From positions 18,328,584 to 18,392,583 of the forward strand of contig OZ023187.1 in the NCBI GenBank assembly GCA_963995505.1: a stretch of DNA of 64,000 nucleotides, in the 5' to 3' direction. The position numbers and the translations under genes are program-made. Source of the DNA: Hypericum androsaemum. Lineage: Eukaryota > Streptophyta > Magnoliopsida > Malpighiales > Hypericaceae. Under the pieces are notes generated by a model. That model was given only the letters and a program-made list of their open reading frames with translations. It did not search any database and was not told the DNA's origin. Within the stretch, counting starts at the first letter, position 1. Each line of letters starts with the position of its first letter. Below are positions 1 to 9,839 of this stretch, in pieces.

Positions 1-48
1 CCCCAAAAATAACATATGTATATGGAGACAGTTAAACATAACATGTAA

Positions 49-630
49 TCACACGAGGATCGGGTGTCCAGGCGATCCGGTAGGAGAATCCAGATACATA
101 TCTAGATCCGGGTCAGAGGACGATCCTGTGGGGACCGGGTGCGAGGACAATCCGGCGAAGGATTCCAAGTTCACCACTAGAACTGGAATCGATTCCATAA
201 TCCAGATGATCAGGAGCGGAGAAAAACTATAATAGTACTCCTTTGCGAGGTAGCGGTTCAAGATCAAACCGCTTCGCAGCTCCAGAACAGGAGAATGTAT
301 CATTTCTCTGCGAAGACCCATTTTCTCAAGATAGTGGATCAAACCATAGAGGCCATCTCTATTGGTATTGAACTCGGGTGCCGAGAAGGCACACATATCT
401 TCTTGGATTTTCAGCGTGACTAGGAGGTCTCGAAACATAGAGGGCCAGTCCTCTCTATGATCGTAACCTCCGGCCCAGATGCAGTCTTGCATCTCCCGGT
501 AAACAGCCTCAATGTGCTCGACGATAACATACATGTCATCCTTAGGCACACGCAGCGGTAAACGGCGCTTCAGAACCTTTTGTCGACGTTCCGTTGTACA
601 GAAGTTCAGATACCTTTCTCCAGTAGCCAT
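49..630 (-). CDS. Pre-gag ORF of the Copia element, unknown function
   Basis: This 193-codon open frame lies between the primer-binding site and the expected gag. The first ATG is at 630 on the minus strand; the open frame continues a few codons further upstream but only with non-ATG starts. The protein begins MATGERYLNFC and is close to that at 31625-32206 over its whole length, and more distantly related to the ORF at 9051-9536. The common core has a basic KILKRR-like stretch, a segment ECIWAGGYDH and a central SMFRDLLV. I see no signal peptide, membrane segment or catalytic motif that I recognise. The C-terminal part is rich in Ser, Pro, Gly and Asp. The frame is intact in this copy. Confidence 0.75.
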   Translation of the reverse strand: MATGERYLNFCTTERRQKVLKRRLPLRVPKDDMYVIVEHIEAVYREMQDCIWAGGYDHREDWPSMFRDLLVTLKIQEDMCAFSAPEFNTNRDGLYGLIHYLEKMGLRREMIHSPVLELRSGLILNRYLAKEYYYSFSPLLIIWIMESIPVLVVNLESFAGLSSHPVPTGSSSDPDLDMYLDSPTGSPGHPILV

Positions 631-1738
631 CAAATCTTGCAACAATTGCAATTCAATTTTGGGTTAATTCCCATATTCTCCCAAAATAGGATTGAAAAAC
701 TCATTTTTCAATCTTTTGATGATCATACTATGGACCAATTCATGTGATTTTGGTTAAATTTAACATATCTCGGAACTCGTTCCAAAATATTTTCTTTTTA
801 AGTTTATTAAAATTATCGTTATAATTTGAATAAACCTAATTGACAAAAATTTCTCAAAATTTTTATCAATTTATTGGATTTTAATTGAATAAAAACTGAT
901 TTTATCCAATTAAAAGAGGAAAAACTCAATAATTTAAAGTCCAATTTTGACTTAAGTCAAAATTGACCATAAATCGGGTTGGGTCGAACCAAGCAATCAC
1001 GCTAATCCGTCCGATTTTTTGATTTTCTTGACCCGGGTATAAATATTTTCGGGAAAAATTGTAAAATTATGATTTTGCCCCTCGCATATTTTCCCCTTTC
1101 ACTTTCTCTCTCTTCTCTCGCGCGACGCCGAAGGCGTCCGATTCTCGACCCACGACCGCCGTGCAACAACGGCGAACCAACGGCCGAGACCGGTCGCAAT
1201 CGACTCACCGTGGTGTCGCGGGCACGTCCGTAGCAGCCTCGCGGGCCATCGTGCGGCCGTTCTCCATCGTGGTCGTCTTCTCCGTTCCGCGCCTCTCCGC
1301 CGTCGTCGGCTTCAATCTCGCCATTCCGATGACGTCGATCCACAAACGTGGTATCGGAACGTCGAGAAGCCGGAGAATCGACTATTGTCGATCTACGGCG
1401 TCGAAATCGTCAGATTTTCGACGAAATCGACAGAATTCGATTTGGGGGAAAATCACCCCCAAGTCACCCGATTAGGGTTCCCGTTGATTTGGGGATTTTT
1501 GGGCAAATTTTCAATTAATCCCCAAGTTTTTCAAAAATTACACCGAAGTCTATGACACCCAGGTGCCACGTAAGCGGTCAAAATTTAATTTAGTCCCGCT
1601 GGTTCTAAATTAATTATTTTAAAGTCCAACAGATTATGATTTTCAATAAAATCACAATTAACACGATTTTTGACCCAAAACTCACATAATTATTTGAATT
1701 AAAATATCATATCATCATCAAAACATGGTTTCAACCAT
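631..1738 (-). other. Copia leader between primer-binding site and pre-gag ORF
   Basis: Untranslated leader of the minus-strand element. It contains a GC-rich block at about 1100-1440 that matches 30780-31160 in the complete element. The short open frames on both strands in this block are not conserved as proteins and are not called as genes. Confidence 0.7.
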
Positions 1739-1750
1739 GCTCTGATACCA
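1739..1750 (-). other. Primer-binding site, initiator tRNA-Met type
   Basis: On the minus strand the bases read TGGTATCAGAGC, two bases inside the LTR end. This is the usual plant Copia primer-binding site, complementary to the 3' end of initiator tRNA-Met. Confidence 0.85.
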
Positions 1751-1752
1751 AT

Positions 1753-2280
1753 TGACGGTTTCAACGCATAATTAACGAGTAATTATGTGTTAAAGCCGAA
1801 CAATTAACAAACTAATTCGTTAATAATAAATCACTTACTTGTTGAAGCAAGAGGTCCACAATGTCTTCGTGCTAGTCGAATTACGATCACGTTATAACAG
1901 ATTCGTAATTGATTTTCACGAGATTTCCTCTATTGAAAATCTGATCAAAATTCAGGAACTAATCCATAATTTTTTCTTTCTTATTGAGTGGTTGTGGGCA
2001 AACTTCCAGATTGGTCCAGCCAGATTTTCCCTTTTATAGGGAAATCCGGATAACCACAACGCGCCACGTGGCACGCCACGTGTCGCGCATGGCTGTCACG
2101 TGGCACTTCTAGGCCACACGTCTGCTATGTGGCACTTCGGACCGCATGTCCGCCACGTGGCGCCAATTATGATGTCAACGCCACGTGACGCTGACGTGGC
2201 GCTTGCGTGGCTTCGGGCCGGTCAACCATCCAACCCAACCAGGCCCAATAATAATTACCTGATGGGCCCAAGGTCCAACA
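1753..2280 (-). repeat. LTR of the minus-strand Copia element (528 bp)
   Basis: On the minus strand it runs TGTTGGACC...CGTCA and matches the LTRs at 29785-30435 and 37655-38258. It holds five CACGTG (G-box) palindromes between 2065 and 2187, and a TATA-like box (tataaaag on minus) near 2033-2040. It is shorter than the 651-bp copy because it has fewer of the short GC-rich repeats. Confidence 0.9.
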
Positions 2281-2366
2281 ACATGAAATAAGAATTTGCT
2301 TGCATGAATCCCGAATGAAACCCGCGTGGAAAGGACACAAGATATACGTAGTTCCATTATAAGTTC

Positions 2367-2677
2367 GAAGAAACACGGACCATTGATGCATCTTCAGCTC
2401 GGCGAAGTTCGCTGATAGGCTTTTTCTCCTTCTTGCCAATATCATAGCTTACAATTCAAAGAACATTATTGCTTCACCTTACGGTGAGTATTGGAGGCAA
2501 CTAAGGAGTATTTGCAACTCGGAGATGCTGAGTCCAAGCCGGGTGCAATCATTCCGACCAATCAGAGTGGAAGAGATGTCAAACCTCATCGATTACATTT
2601 CCAAGAATGCGGGGTCATCAGTTAACATTAGCACGATCATCTCATCGACAACGTCCAACATCATTTCGAGGGCCGCC
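2367..2677 (+). pseudogene. P450 pseudogene fragment, middle of exon 1 (CYP71D-like)
   Basis: The fragment matches the intact P450 at 42621-44199 from the [14 protein letters not shown] segment to just before AAFGNKC. Compared with the paralogue at 20712, about 65 bp are deleted after the GEV codons, near 2406. The deletion is not a multiple of three, so the reading frame shifts. The YGEYWRQLR and [12 protein letters not shown] segments are still recognisable. The membrane anchor, I-helix, ExxR and heme loop are absent. It starts within 90 bp of the Copia LTR end at 2280, so that insertion or an older deletion removed its 5' part. It cannot make an enzyme. Confidence 0.9.
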
Positions 2678-2689
2678 TGACATCTCGGT

Positions 2690-3330
2690 GCCACAGCCCG
2701 GCCGGGCTTCTTTTTGCGTTTTCCTTTTTAAAATTTTTTTTTGTCTCACTTGGGCGACCCAATCTCAGGGTCGTTGTTGTGAGTAGTCTTAATACTAACT
2801 AAATTAGTTGGAACCAAAACAAAAACTAAATTAGCTGGAAAGGGTAATTTGTCTCGTTTAAAATGGTAAAAGGTATTTTTTCGGCCCAATTTCAAATATA
2901 AGGCCTAATTGTAAATTTTGTGTAAATATAGGGGTCAATTTGACCCTTTTTCCAAAAAAGGATTTATAAAAAGAGGAAGAAAGATTTAACACAATTCATA
3001 GTCAAAATAGTCTTTAGGGTCACGATCATCACCTCATATCCGCTGACTAAATAATTAAATTGTGGACAGCCAGTCAATTTCCCCCGGATTCCACCCGTTA
3101 TTAAACTAATTTCTATCTTTTTTCTGATTAATACCACCTCGACTTATTGAGGTGATTAATTCAGATTTGAGCTGAATATGATTTTTTAAAGTTGATAAAT
3201 CTCTTGGAATTCAGCAAAACACGTCAATGATACCTAATATAACATAGACTTGACTTTTAAAAAACACCATTTTCTGCATACATAAACACCATTTTCGAAC
3301 TTGTTAGACGTCGTTGCATTAATCTCCAAT
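2690..3330 (+). other. Decayed P450 5' flank, duplicated spacer
   Basis: AT-rich DNA with no gene. It matches the upstream region of the intact P450: about 3000-3120 corresponds to 42030-42120, and 3260-3330 to 42540-42620. It also resembles the duplicated flank near 40300-40500 and 41500-41700. This ties the stub at 3331 to the same promoter type as the intact gene. Confidence 0.7.
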
Positions 3331-3437
3331 ATGGAAGCAGAATTTCTCTACATCTTGAGCCTGGTCACGTTGATCCTTATCGGTTTCATGGCAATAAGAA
3401 CTGGCAAAAAATCGAAACCCAAGCGCGTGGGCGTACT
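3331..3437 (+). pseudogene. P450 N-terminal stub (membrane anchor only)
   Basis: From the ATG at 3331 the frame codes for the N-terminal anchor of the local P450 family: MEAEFLYILSLVTLILIGF followed by a basic stretch ending KPKRV. Similarity to the intact gene stops before the proline-rich LPPGPRKLP hinge, and the frame then runs into unrelated sequence and stops at 3486. The 30 bp before the ATG are nearly identical to those before the intact gene at 42621. It is a truncated remnant of a membrane-anchored ER monooxygenase with no catalytic part. Confidence 0.9.
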
Positions 3438-3756
3438 GAATCCATTGGCATTACTACGCCACTTCAATACCAGATACGCTGCATAATTTGTAGCTGGCGA
3501 TGGCAAGGCAGTGTCCATCTTCCATTGAATTTCTAGTCTCCGCGCGAGTAAGAGCTCAGCCGCCTCTTCTAATCTGCAGAATTAGTCACATGGAATGCGA
3601 CGAAACGAGTCCCAGACGAGCAAAATATGTTGATCAAGAAAAGAAGATTTAAAAACGTGCTCGATTCCGGGAAGTTAATCCAAATCCAGCTCAGCCGCCT
3701 CATCTAATCTGCAGAATTTTTCTCACCCTTTTGGCATGATCGATGAGAAAAATCTT

Positions 3757-3871
3757 CTTCCAAAAAAGACCTCTTTCTTCGGCTCTGTCACAATCCATCC
3801 TCATCGAGCAGAATTGAACTTGGATTAGACCGGATTGTGACAGAGCAGAAGAAAAAGGTCTTTTTTGGAAG
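3757..3871. repeat. Near-perfect 40-bp inverted repeat (hairpin)
   Basis: Arms 3757-3796 and 3832-3871 are reverse complements with two mismatches over 40 bp, separated by 35 bp. No terminal motif or target-site duplication was obvious. It could be a small foldback element or the source of a hairpin RNA. The rest of 3438-4226 shows no convincing gene. Confidence 0.8.
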
Positions 3872-4226
3872 CAGAAGACAATGAAACATCATCATTGGAC
3901 AGGGAAACAACCATGGACTTGTAATCAGACAACAAGAGGAATTTGTCCCAAACATCATCAGAATCTGCAACTGTTGGCGAAACCAAAGCCAGCCAACAGG
4001 CACCAACTGGACTTGTCTGCGATACTATGTGTGCTACGACAACTTTCATTCTTTGGTTTGGTGTTTTCAATGGTTTGTGGGGTGATTCTTTTATTTGGTG
4101 AATTTATAATATCCTAACCTAACCAAATCAGGAATATTGCATCTATAGAATTTCCTAATTAGTCGTCATAGAATTGCCTAATCACACGTCATTAATTTCA
4201 GAATTACTAGTTTTCACTAATTTCAT

Positions 4227-4605
4227 CATATCTTCCACTTCAAAACTCCGATTGACAAGATCTTGATATCTTTGAAAACACATATCTTCAATTCCTTCTT
4301 TCACAATTGTCTTCCTTTTTTGCCCCGAAAATGACCAATTCGCTTTCCAAAGTCGGATGTCTCTACTGGAATTCCTATTTAAGAATCATTAATTTTCTGA
4401 ATGACCATCCTTTATTTATTCGCCATATCTTCCTCTTGTGGACTTCGATTGACGAGATCTTGATGTCCACAGAAATAAAAAAGAAAGATCTTCAATTTCT
4501 TGTCAAATAGATGTCTTCCAATTCTACTCCAAAAATGACAGAAATGCCCTCCAAAGTTGACTCCCACTGCTGGATTTCCTCTTCAAGAATTCATTACCAA
4601 TTTCA
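4227..4605. repeat. Two-copy diverged tandem duplication, period about 197 bp
   Basis: The copy starting at 4227 (catatcttcc) and the copy starting at 4424 share a run of matching blocks: the GATTGAC-AGATCTTGAT motif, a run ending in AAAATGAC, and a CCAAAGT block. The match continues to about 4605. No protein is conserved across the copies. Confidence 0.6.
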
Positions 4606-4908
4606 CCCACTCTTTTTTTTGCAAATTAGCGGAAAGAGCCCATCAGTTATTCAAAACTCAATAGTTTACTAAAATAATACGAAAACAAGAATAAATATAA
4701 AAATGACTCAAAATTCTATGCATTTAATGTGTGTGCATTAGATATATATCTCAATCCAATACCTCCTTAAGTGAATTTAGATCTCTTACATAACCGAGTT
4801 TTGTTTCGTGTGTTCATGGTTTTAACTTGATGAGGAAGGTAACTAAATGAATTGGAAGTCAATGTCAACGAAGCTTCAAATATAGAAATTGGGGGCTAAA
4901 TATTCTGG

Positions 4909-5051
4909 AAGCTAAGCCAAATGGGCCGCTTTTGAAGCGAAGCTAAGCCAAAGCCGAAGCCATATACGTAGTAATACAAAAGTAATAAAATTTCCGAGTA
5001 TGATAGTGAAGCTATACCAAAGCCCACTTTGGAAGCTAAGCCAAATGGGCC
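4909..5051. repeat. Short direct repeat pair, 22 bp, about 120 bp apart
   Basis: The string ggaagctaagccaaatggg recurs at about 4909 and 5030, with a partial related copy near 4940. No gene is visible in 4606-5335. Confidence 0.5.
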
Positions 5052-5335
5052 GTTTTTGAAGTCCAGCTCTGATCAACAGAGTCCAAACGAGAATGTTGAG
5101 AGTAGACAAATAGAAAGGTCAAGACAAATTGCGAGGCGGCAACCGGAGGATCATAACAGGAAGAAATTTAGGCGATAATGTGTTTCAAAAGTAAACAAAA
5201 ATTATTTGATATTGAGTTAAAGGCGAATTATTGTCACGGAAAGTTTTTTAGGTTAGGTTTTTTTTATTATATATTTCAATACTTTTAATAATTATAATAT
5301 TATTGGAAATATATAAAAATATACTTATAAAATAT

Positions 5336-6370
5336 ACTAGAGATTGTTTCAGGCAACTCATCACTCTAATAATTGGTAGGAAGAGAAGTGGTTGAAGGAA
5401 GGCAATGTGGTTAAATAATTTTAGAGTTCAATATTTTTAGGTGCCCGTGATTCGGACAATTGTTCTAATTAGTCCTGAAAGTTTCAAAAGGTATCGAAAA
5501 GTGATTTCTTATTAGCAAAATATCAAATAATACTCTCTACCTGACTAAACGGTACAATTATCACATTGTACTTAAAACTGGGTCACTTAGCACCCTATAC
5601 TTCTCCAAATAGGACAATTAATATATTTAATTAATTTTTTTTAGTGTTTAGTGAAACATAAATGATCCACGTAAGCGAAGACAATCCACCTTATCTCATT
5701 AACTTATGAAATTTTAAAAAAAATCCTAGTCATCCCTTCCAAATCATCGTCGTCCTCCTCCGTCACCACTGTCTCTACGATACCAGCGAGAAGAGGAAGG
5801 CTGGCAACAGGGGAGCTTCAGTTCCTCCTTTGCAACATGAGGATGGTGCTGAGGTATAAGATGATATCTTTCTCGGGTGTGTGGAGCCATTGTTTGTTTT
5901 AATGGAATGGAGATGGCTTTACGTTTAAAACACAGTTTTTTGGCCAGTGACATTGCACACTTTCTTAGTGTTGAGATATGGTTTTTTTTTATTTCATAAG
6001 TCAATGAGATGAGGTGGATAGTCTTTGCTGAAATGGATCGTTGAGATGACACCAAACACTAAAAAATTTAATTAAAAGTGTTAGTTGTCCCATTTTGAGA
6101 AGTATAGGGTGTTAAATGACCCAATTTTAAGTACAAGGAGATAATTGTACTTTTTGGTTAGGTAAAGAGTGTTATTTAATCCTTTTGTATTTTTTATTTG
6201 ATCTTTTAAATTATTGCGACGATGGAGCCATTTCTTTAAAAAAAACTGTGAATTGTCAGTCGGTTGATTTTCCATTCAACAAATAAAAAATAATAAGAAA
6301 CTCGTGCGTAACCTGTCTGTCGAGCTCCAGAGGAGAGTTCCTTATTGCACCGCACCATAAATGATGTAGT
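5336..6370. repeat. Duplicated P450-spacer repeat A, copy 1 (split by a MULE)
   Basis: The parts 5336-5513 and 6190-6370 together match 16812-17235 and 23008-23335 in the same orientation, and 48476-48765 inverted. Shared landmarks are the GGAAGAGAAGT block, the TATCGA-AAGT block and the CTCGAG-AGGAGAGTT block. It is non-coding; the MULE at 5514-6189 sits inside it. Confidence 0.75.
5514..6189. mobile_element. Small non-autonomous Mutator-like element (676 bp)
   Basis: Terminal inverted repeats of about 210 bp (5514 to about 5723, and about 5978 to 6189) can be aligned by eye. The flanks are a 9-bp direct repeat with one mismatch, TTTCTTATT (5505-5513) and TTTTTTATT (6190-6198). The paralogous spacers near 17056-17090 and 23113-23150 read straight through this point without the insert, which confirms the boundaries. 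The central 250 bp is less AT-rich and may be captured host DNA, but I do not recognise a gene in it. No transposase is present. Confidence 0.8.
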
Positions 6371-7062
6371 TTTAAAAGCCGGTATAGCGAGAATATATAT
6401 ACACTCTTGACTTCAAAATATCTATTTTATTTTGAGTGTTGTTGAACTCGGGGACTAGATTAAGATTGTGATTGCCTATACATTACTTGCGATATAATCA
6501 ATCGCGATATAATTACATATACATTATCCTACACTATTTATTTCATAAATGTTAAATGATATTATTCGATATTTTGGAACCAGTCTAATATATTTTTTTA
6601 ATTTTTTTGCTATCATTCAAAAAAATTTAATCAGTTCAAATTTAAATTAGTTAATCTACTAAATATTCTATTATTGCATTGTTTCAAAAAATATTTATTT
6701 CATCACACGTTCCTAGATGGACTTTCGTACATATATTAACCAAACTAGCCCCGATGCATCTAACTTCCAAAATTCTTAAATTCATCAACACTTGGACTAA
6801 TATAGTCTTTTTTTTAGGGGTGGACTAATATAGTCAAAGAGGGAAGGGAATGCATACGTACAATAGTTTCAAACTGATAAGACATATCTAGAGCTTGATA
6901 CAGACAAATACTGGGACGAGAATCTGGGTTGTACTTTGTTCAAACTCTTGAAATTTAAAAATAATTAACTTCGGTTAGTTTCAGAGTTCCGAACAAACGA
7001 TTAAATATTAAATATTAGTTTCAGTGTCAGATACTATATTATTGATGTTTGATTTCATTATG
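6371..7062. other. Duplicated P450 spacer, no gene
   Basis: AT-rich DNA that matches the spacers near 17250-18180 and 23340-23640, including the landmark GAGCTTGATACAGACAAATA. No coding potential is seen. It ends at the target-site duplication of the Copia element, ATATT at 7063-7067. Confidence 0.7.
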
Positions 7063-7067
7063 ATATT

Positions 7068-7602
7068 TGATGGATTTGTCACCCATGTTTTTTTTTTGAA
7101 GAACACCCATGTTGATCTCTCCTATGTGTGCCTTTCTGCCGCATCATCTCTTATGTGTGGGATAGATGATTTAGTTTTTCTGCCACCTCCTAGTCTTGAG
7201 GACAAGCTACTAATAGTAGCTTTAACAAGTGGAGGTGAGACCACCACTTGGCGGTGACGTGGGAAAACAAAATTTTCCCTTTAAAAGGAGAAGTGGACAA
7301 GGGCAACTTGGAAAAAAAAAAGGCAGCACATACACATACGCGAGGGGTAAAAAATACGTTTTTGATCCCTGAGTTCTCGATTCGACTCCGAGGCAGATAA
7401 AGTCGTAGAAATTATTCTCGACTCTAATATACCGTGAGTAAGAACCGACCAGTGACGAGAATCCGTTACGATCATGTAGATACTGCACTACAACAAGTAA
7501 GTGTATTTACGATTTAACGAATTCATTCGTTAATTAATTTAACGTCAATTATTTTATGATTTCTAGATTATAATATGTTATAATCACCATAAGGAATCAT
7601 CA
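7068..7602 (+). repeat. 5' LTR of Copia element 1 (535 bp)
   Basis: Begins TGATGGATTTG and ends CATCA. It is 25 bp longer than the 3' LTR mainly because CACCCATGTT is duplicated around a T run at 7080-7111. A TATA-like TTTAAAAGG lies near 7280. Confidence 0.9.
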
Positions 7603-7603
7603 T

Positions 7604-7615
7604 TGGTATCAGAGC
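7604..7615 (+). other. Primer-binding site of Copia element 1
   Basis: TGGTATCAGAGC, one base after the 5' LTR, complementary to the 3' end of plant initiator tRNA-Met. Confidence 0.9.
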
Positions 7616-7790
7616 CAGATTAGTTCTTGTTCTGGTTACTAATTAATTTTTTGAAAACAAAAATCATGTATGTGATTTTTAGAGTTCAAAAATCGGATGT
7701 TAAGATATTGCTCTTGATAATTTACATTCTATTGTCCTTACTTGTACAATTGGTAAATCCCTGGGAATTGAATTGAAGTTGTGGTTCAAA

Positions 7791-7985
7791 ACGCGCATAA
7801 AAGGACTTCGCCCTTATTTGCACACGGGTGAAAATCCCATGTACTAATCGAAAATTAACGTGGAACGCGAATAAGGATTTCGTCCTTATTTCGCAAACAA
7901 GAGAAACCCTAGGGATTAAAAATTGAAATTTATACGCGTTGAAGCGAATAAGGAATCTGTCCTTATGAGCAAATGCGTGAAACCT
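7791..7985 (+). repeat. Three leader repeats, each forming a small stem-loop
   Basis: Three diverged units of about 75 bp follow the primer-binding site. The second has the perfect 8-bp stem AATAAGGA/TCCTTATT (7870-7877 and 7883-7890) with loop TTTCG. The third has a perfect 7-bp stem (7948-7954 and 7960-7966). The first is weaker (near 7798-7818). All are followed by a GTGAAA-like or GAGAAA-like string and CC. In this position they could be genome-packaging or dimerisation structures; that is inference. Confidence 0.6.
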
Positions 7986-9050
7986 TGAGGGACTAAATTG
8001 TAATTTGTCCCAAAAATCCCCTAATCGGGACGAACCCTAATTTCGCAAAAACTGGGGTTTTCTCCTCGATTTCAATCCCCTAAAAAATCAACCAAATCGG
8101 AGGACAACAAGTATAAAGTTTGTCTCCGACGATATACCGGGACTATGGTGACCTTCGTGGTCGGATTTTTTTCGGTCGAAACCGGATAAAGATCGCCCGA
8201 TGACAATTTTTTTCCTTCCGACGAACGAACGACGGAGTTCGTTCTAGCTCGAGAAAATGCATTTTCTCGACGAGGATGTGTCGAGGTTGATCGGACCAGT
8301 CTGGTTGATGTACGTATCGGCCGATTTCCGGCATCGTCGCGGTGGCCGGAAAGGTTTTCCGTCCGTCATTTAATTTTCTTCTTCCGTTCGACAAAGAAGA
8401 AGAGGATTCAGAAGAAGGGAAATTATGAAAAGGTCAATTCCGTAATTTTACAGATTTTTTGCTAGAGTATATATACTCGAAAAGGGCAAAACTATAATTT
8501 TGTAGTCAAAAAAAAGGGGAGGGGGGAAGCGGGTTTGACCGTGGGTCAACTCGGTCCGTTTCTTCATGGCCTGTTTTTTTTAAAGGGGCCAACCCACATT
8601 TTGACTTTTCAAGTCAATGCGGGTATGGGCTTGTGGGCCAATAAATTCTCATACGGCCCATTTGACTATTTTGGTTGAAATGAGTCTATCTTTAGGCTTG
8701 GTTGAATAAAATGAGTTTTATTCAAATAAAATTTAATTTTTAAATAAAATTTTGATTTTAAAATTATTATGATAATTTTAAAAATCAATAATATATTTTA
8801 AAATGAGTTCTAAACTATATTTATTCCAATATTTTCAGAATTAAGACACTAAAAATATGAAAAATAATATAACCTACAAGGATCACACAATAAAAGGCTA
8901 TACCTTTATCATTGATATGATTAAATTGTGATTTTAATCAATTGGGACTACTTGCGAGCTGACCCAAATAACTTGCATTATGATGCAGGTTATCAATGAG
9001 GATGAAGTGTTGTCCAAGATGAACCTGTGCTTGTTGCAAAGGCACAAGAC

Positions 9051-9536
9051 ATGCGCCGAAAGATATTAAAGCGTCGTATCTCTCGGTGGGTGCATAAAGA
9101 TAATGAACAAGTGTTTACCGAACATATTGTCTCTGTTCACAATGAGATACAAGAATGTATCTTGGCGGGAGGTTATAACAGTGGGTATAACTGGGTATCG
9201 ATGTTCATGGATCTTCTAGTTACGCTGAAGATTACGGAAGATGTTGACACCTTCGTTTCTCCAGTAACTGGGACTACTCACAGAAAAGCTGTGGAACGTC
9301 TGGTTACATATCTAGGTGGGAAGGGAATTTTAGAGGAAATTCCTCATAATAAGTCAATGAGGTTGCGAAGTGGGCGTAAAGTACGTCGCTTCTGTGTTCA
9401 TGAATATGTTCATGAATTCTCTTATCCTAGCAAGTGGACAACCATGAACTCTGTGCCAGCCCATGTCATATATAGAGGTATTGTCTTTTGTATGGGTTTA
9501 AATATTGTTGGAAATTTTTTGTACATATGTGTATAA
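9051..9536 (+). CDS. Pre-gag ORF of Copia element 1, unknown function
   Basis: This 161-aa open frame sits 1.4 kb after the primer-binding site and 300 bp before gag. I use the first ATG, at 9051; the open frame begins slightly upstream at a GTG. It aligns with the ORFs at 31625-32206 and 49-630 through a basic RRKILKRR block, an EHI-V block, ECILAGGY, SMFMDLLVTLKI and a LRSG segment. The DNA is well diverged, so the protein has probably been under selection. It lacks the first 30 residues found in the other family: in that part the frame is broken by a stop near 9069. No known domain, signal peptide or membrane helix is recognised. Confidence 0.65.
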   Translation: MRRKILKRRISRWVHKDNEQVFTEHIVSVHNEIQECILAGGYNSGYNWVSMFMDLLVTLKITEDVDTFVSPVTGTTHRKAVERLVTYLGGKGILEEIPHNKSMRLRSGRKVRRFCVHEYVHEFSYPSKWTTMNSVPAHVIYRGIVFCMGLNIVGNFLYICV

Positions 9537-9839
9537 AACTTCATGTATTTTCATGGTTGTAATAATGATGCATGTGTGTTGTTGCAATTAAATAGTTTGT
9601 TTATTTAATTACTTATTATTACCATGAGATATATCCACTTGAATTTACTCTTAAAGAACTTTGAACGTTTAAAGTTCAAAATTAATTCTCGAAGGGTGAG
9701 GGAAAACATACCCGTGACCTACTTCGAATTCGAGGTTAATCAAGAACTTTATATCGTTTAAAGTTATGAATGTATAGTAAATTATAATGTATTGCTGAAA
9801 ACATACTCCTCACACATTTTTTTATGATTCCCTATAGTT

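Larger units (their letters stand above)
1..2280 (-). mobile_element. 5' part of a minus-strand Copia LTR retrotransposon, cut by the window edge
   Basis: This is the reverse-complement counterpart of the 5' part of the complete element at 29785-38258: LTR (1753-2280), primer-binding site (1739-1750), a leader of about 1.1 kb and the pre-gag ORF (49-630). The order and the protein match that element along the whole stretch. Gag and pol would lie to the left, outside the window. The element's outer end is at 2280, where the LTR ends as the complement of TGTTGGACC. The next five bases, 2281-2285, read acatg; if they are the target-site duplication, the same five bases should flank the far LTR. 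Confidence 0.9.

Noticed and set aside
2281..2285. Same target site for the left Copia element and the TNT1-like element (both acatg)
   Set aside because: Five bases can agree by chance, and the left element's other end is outside the window.
3788..4117. ORFs across the hairpin on both strands
   Set aside because: Short, overlapping the inverted repeat, with no recognisable protein.
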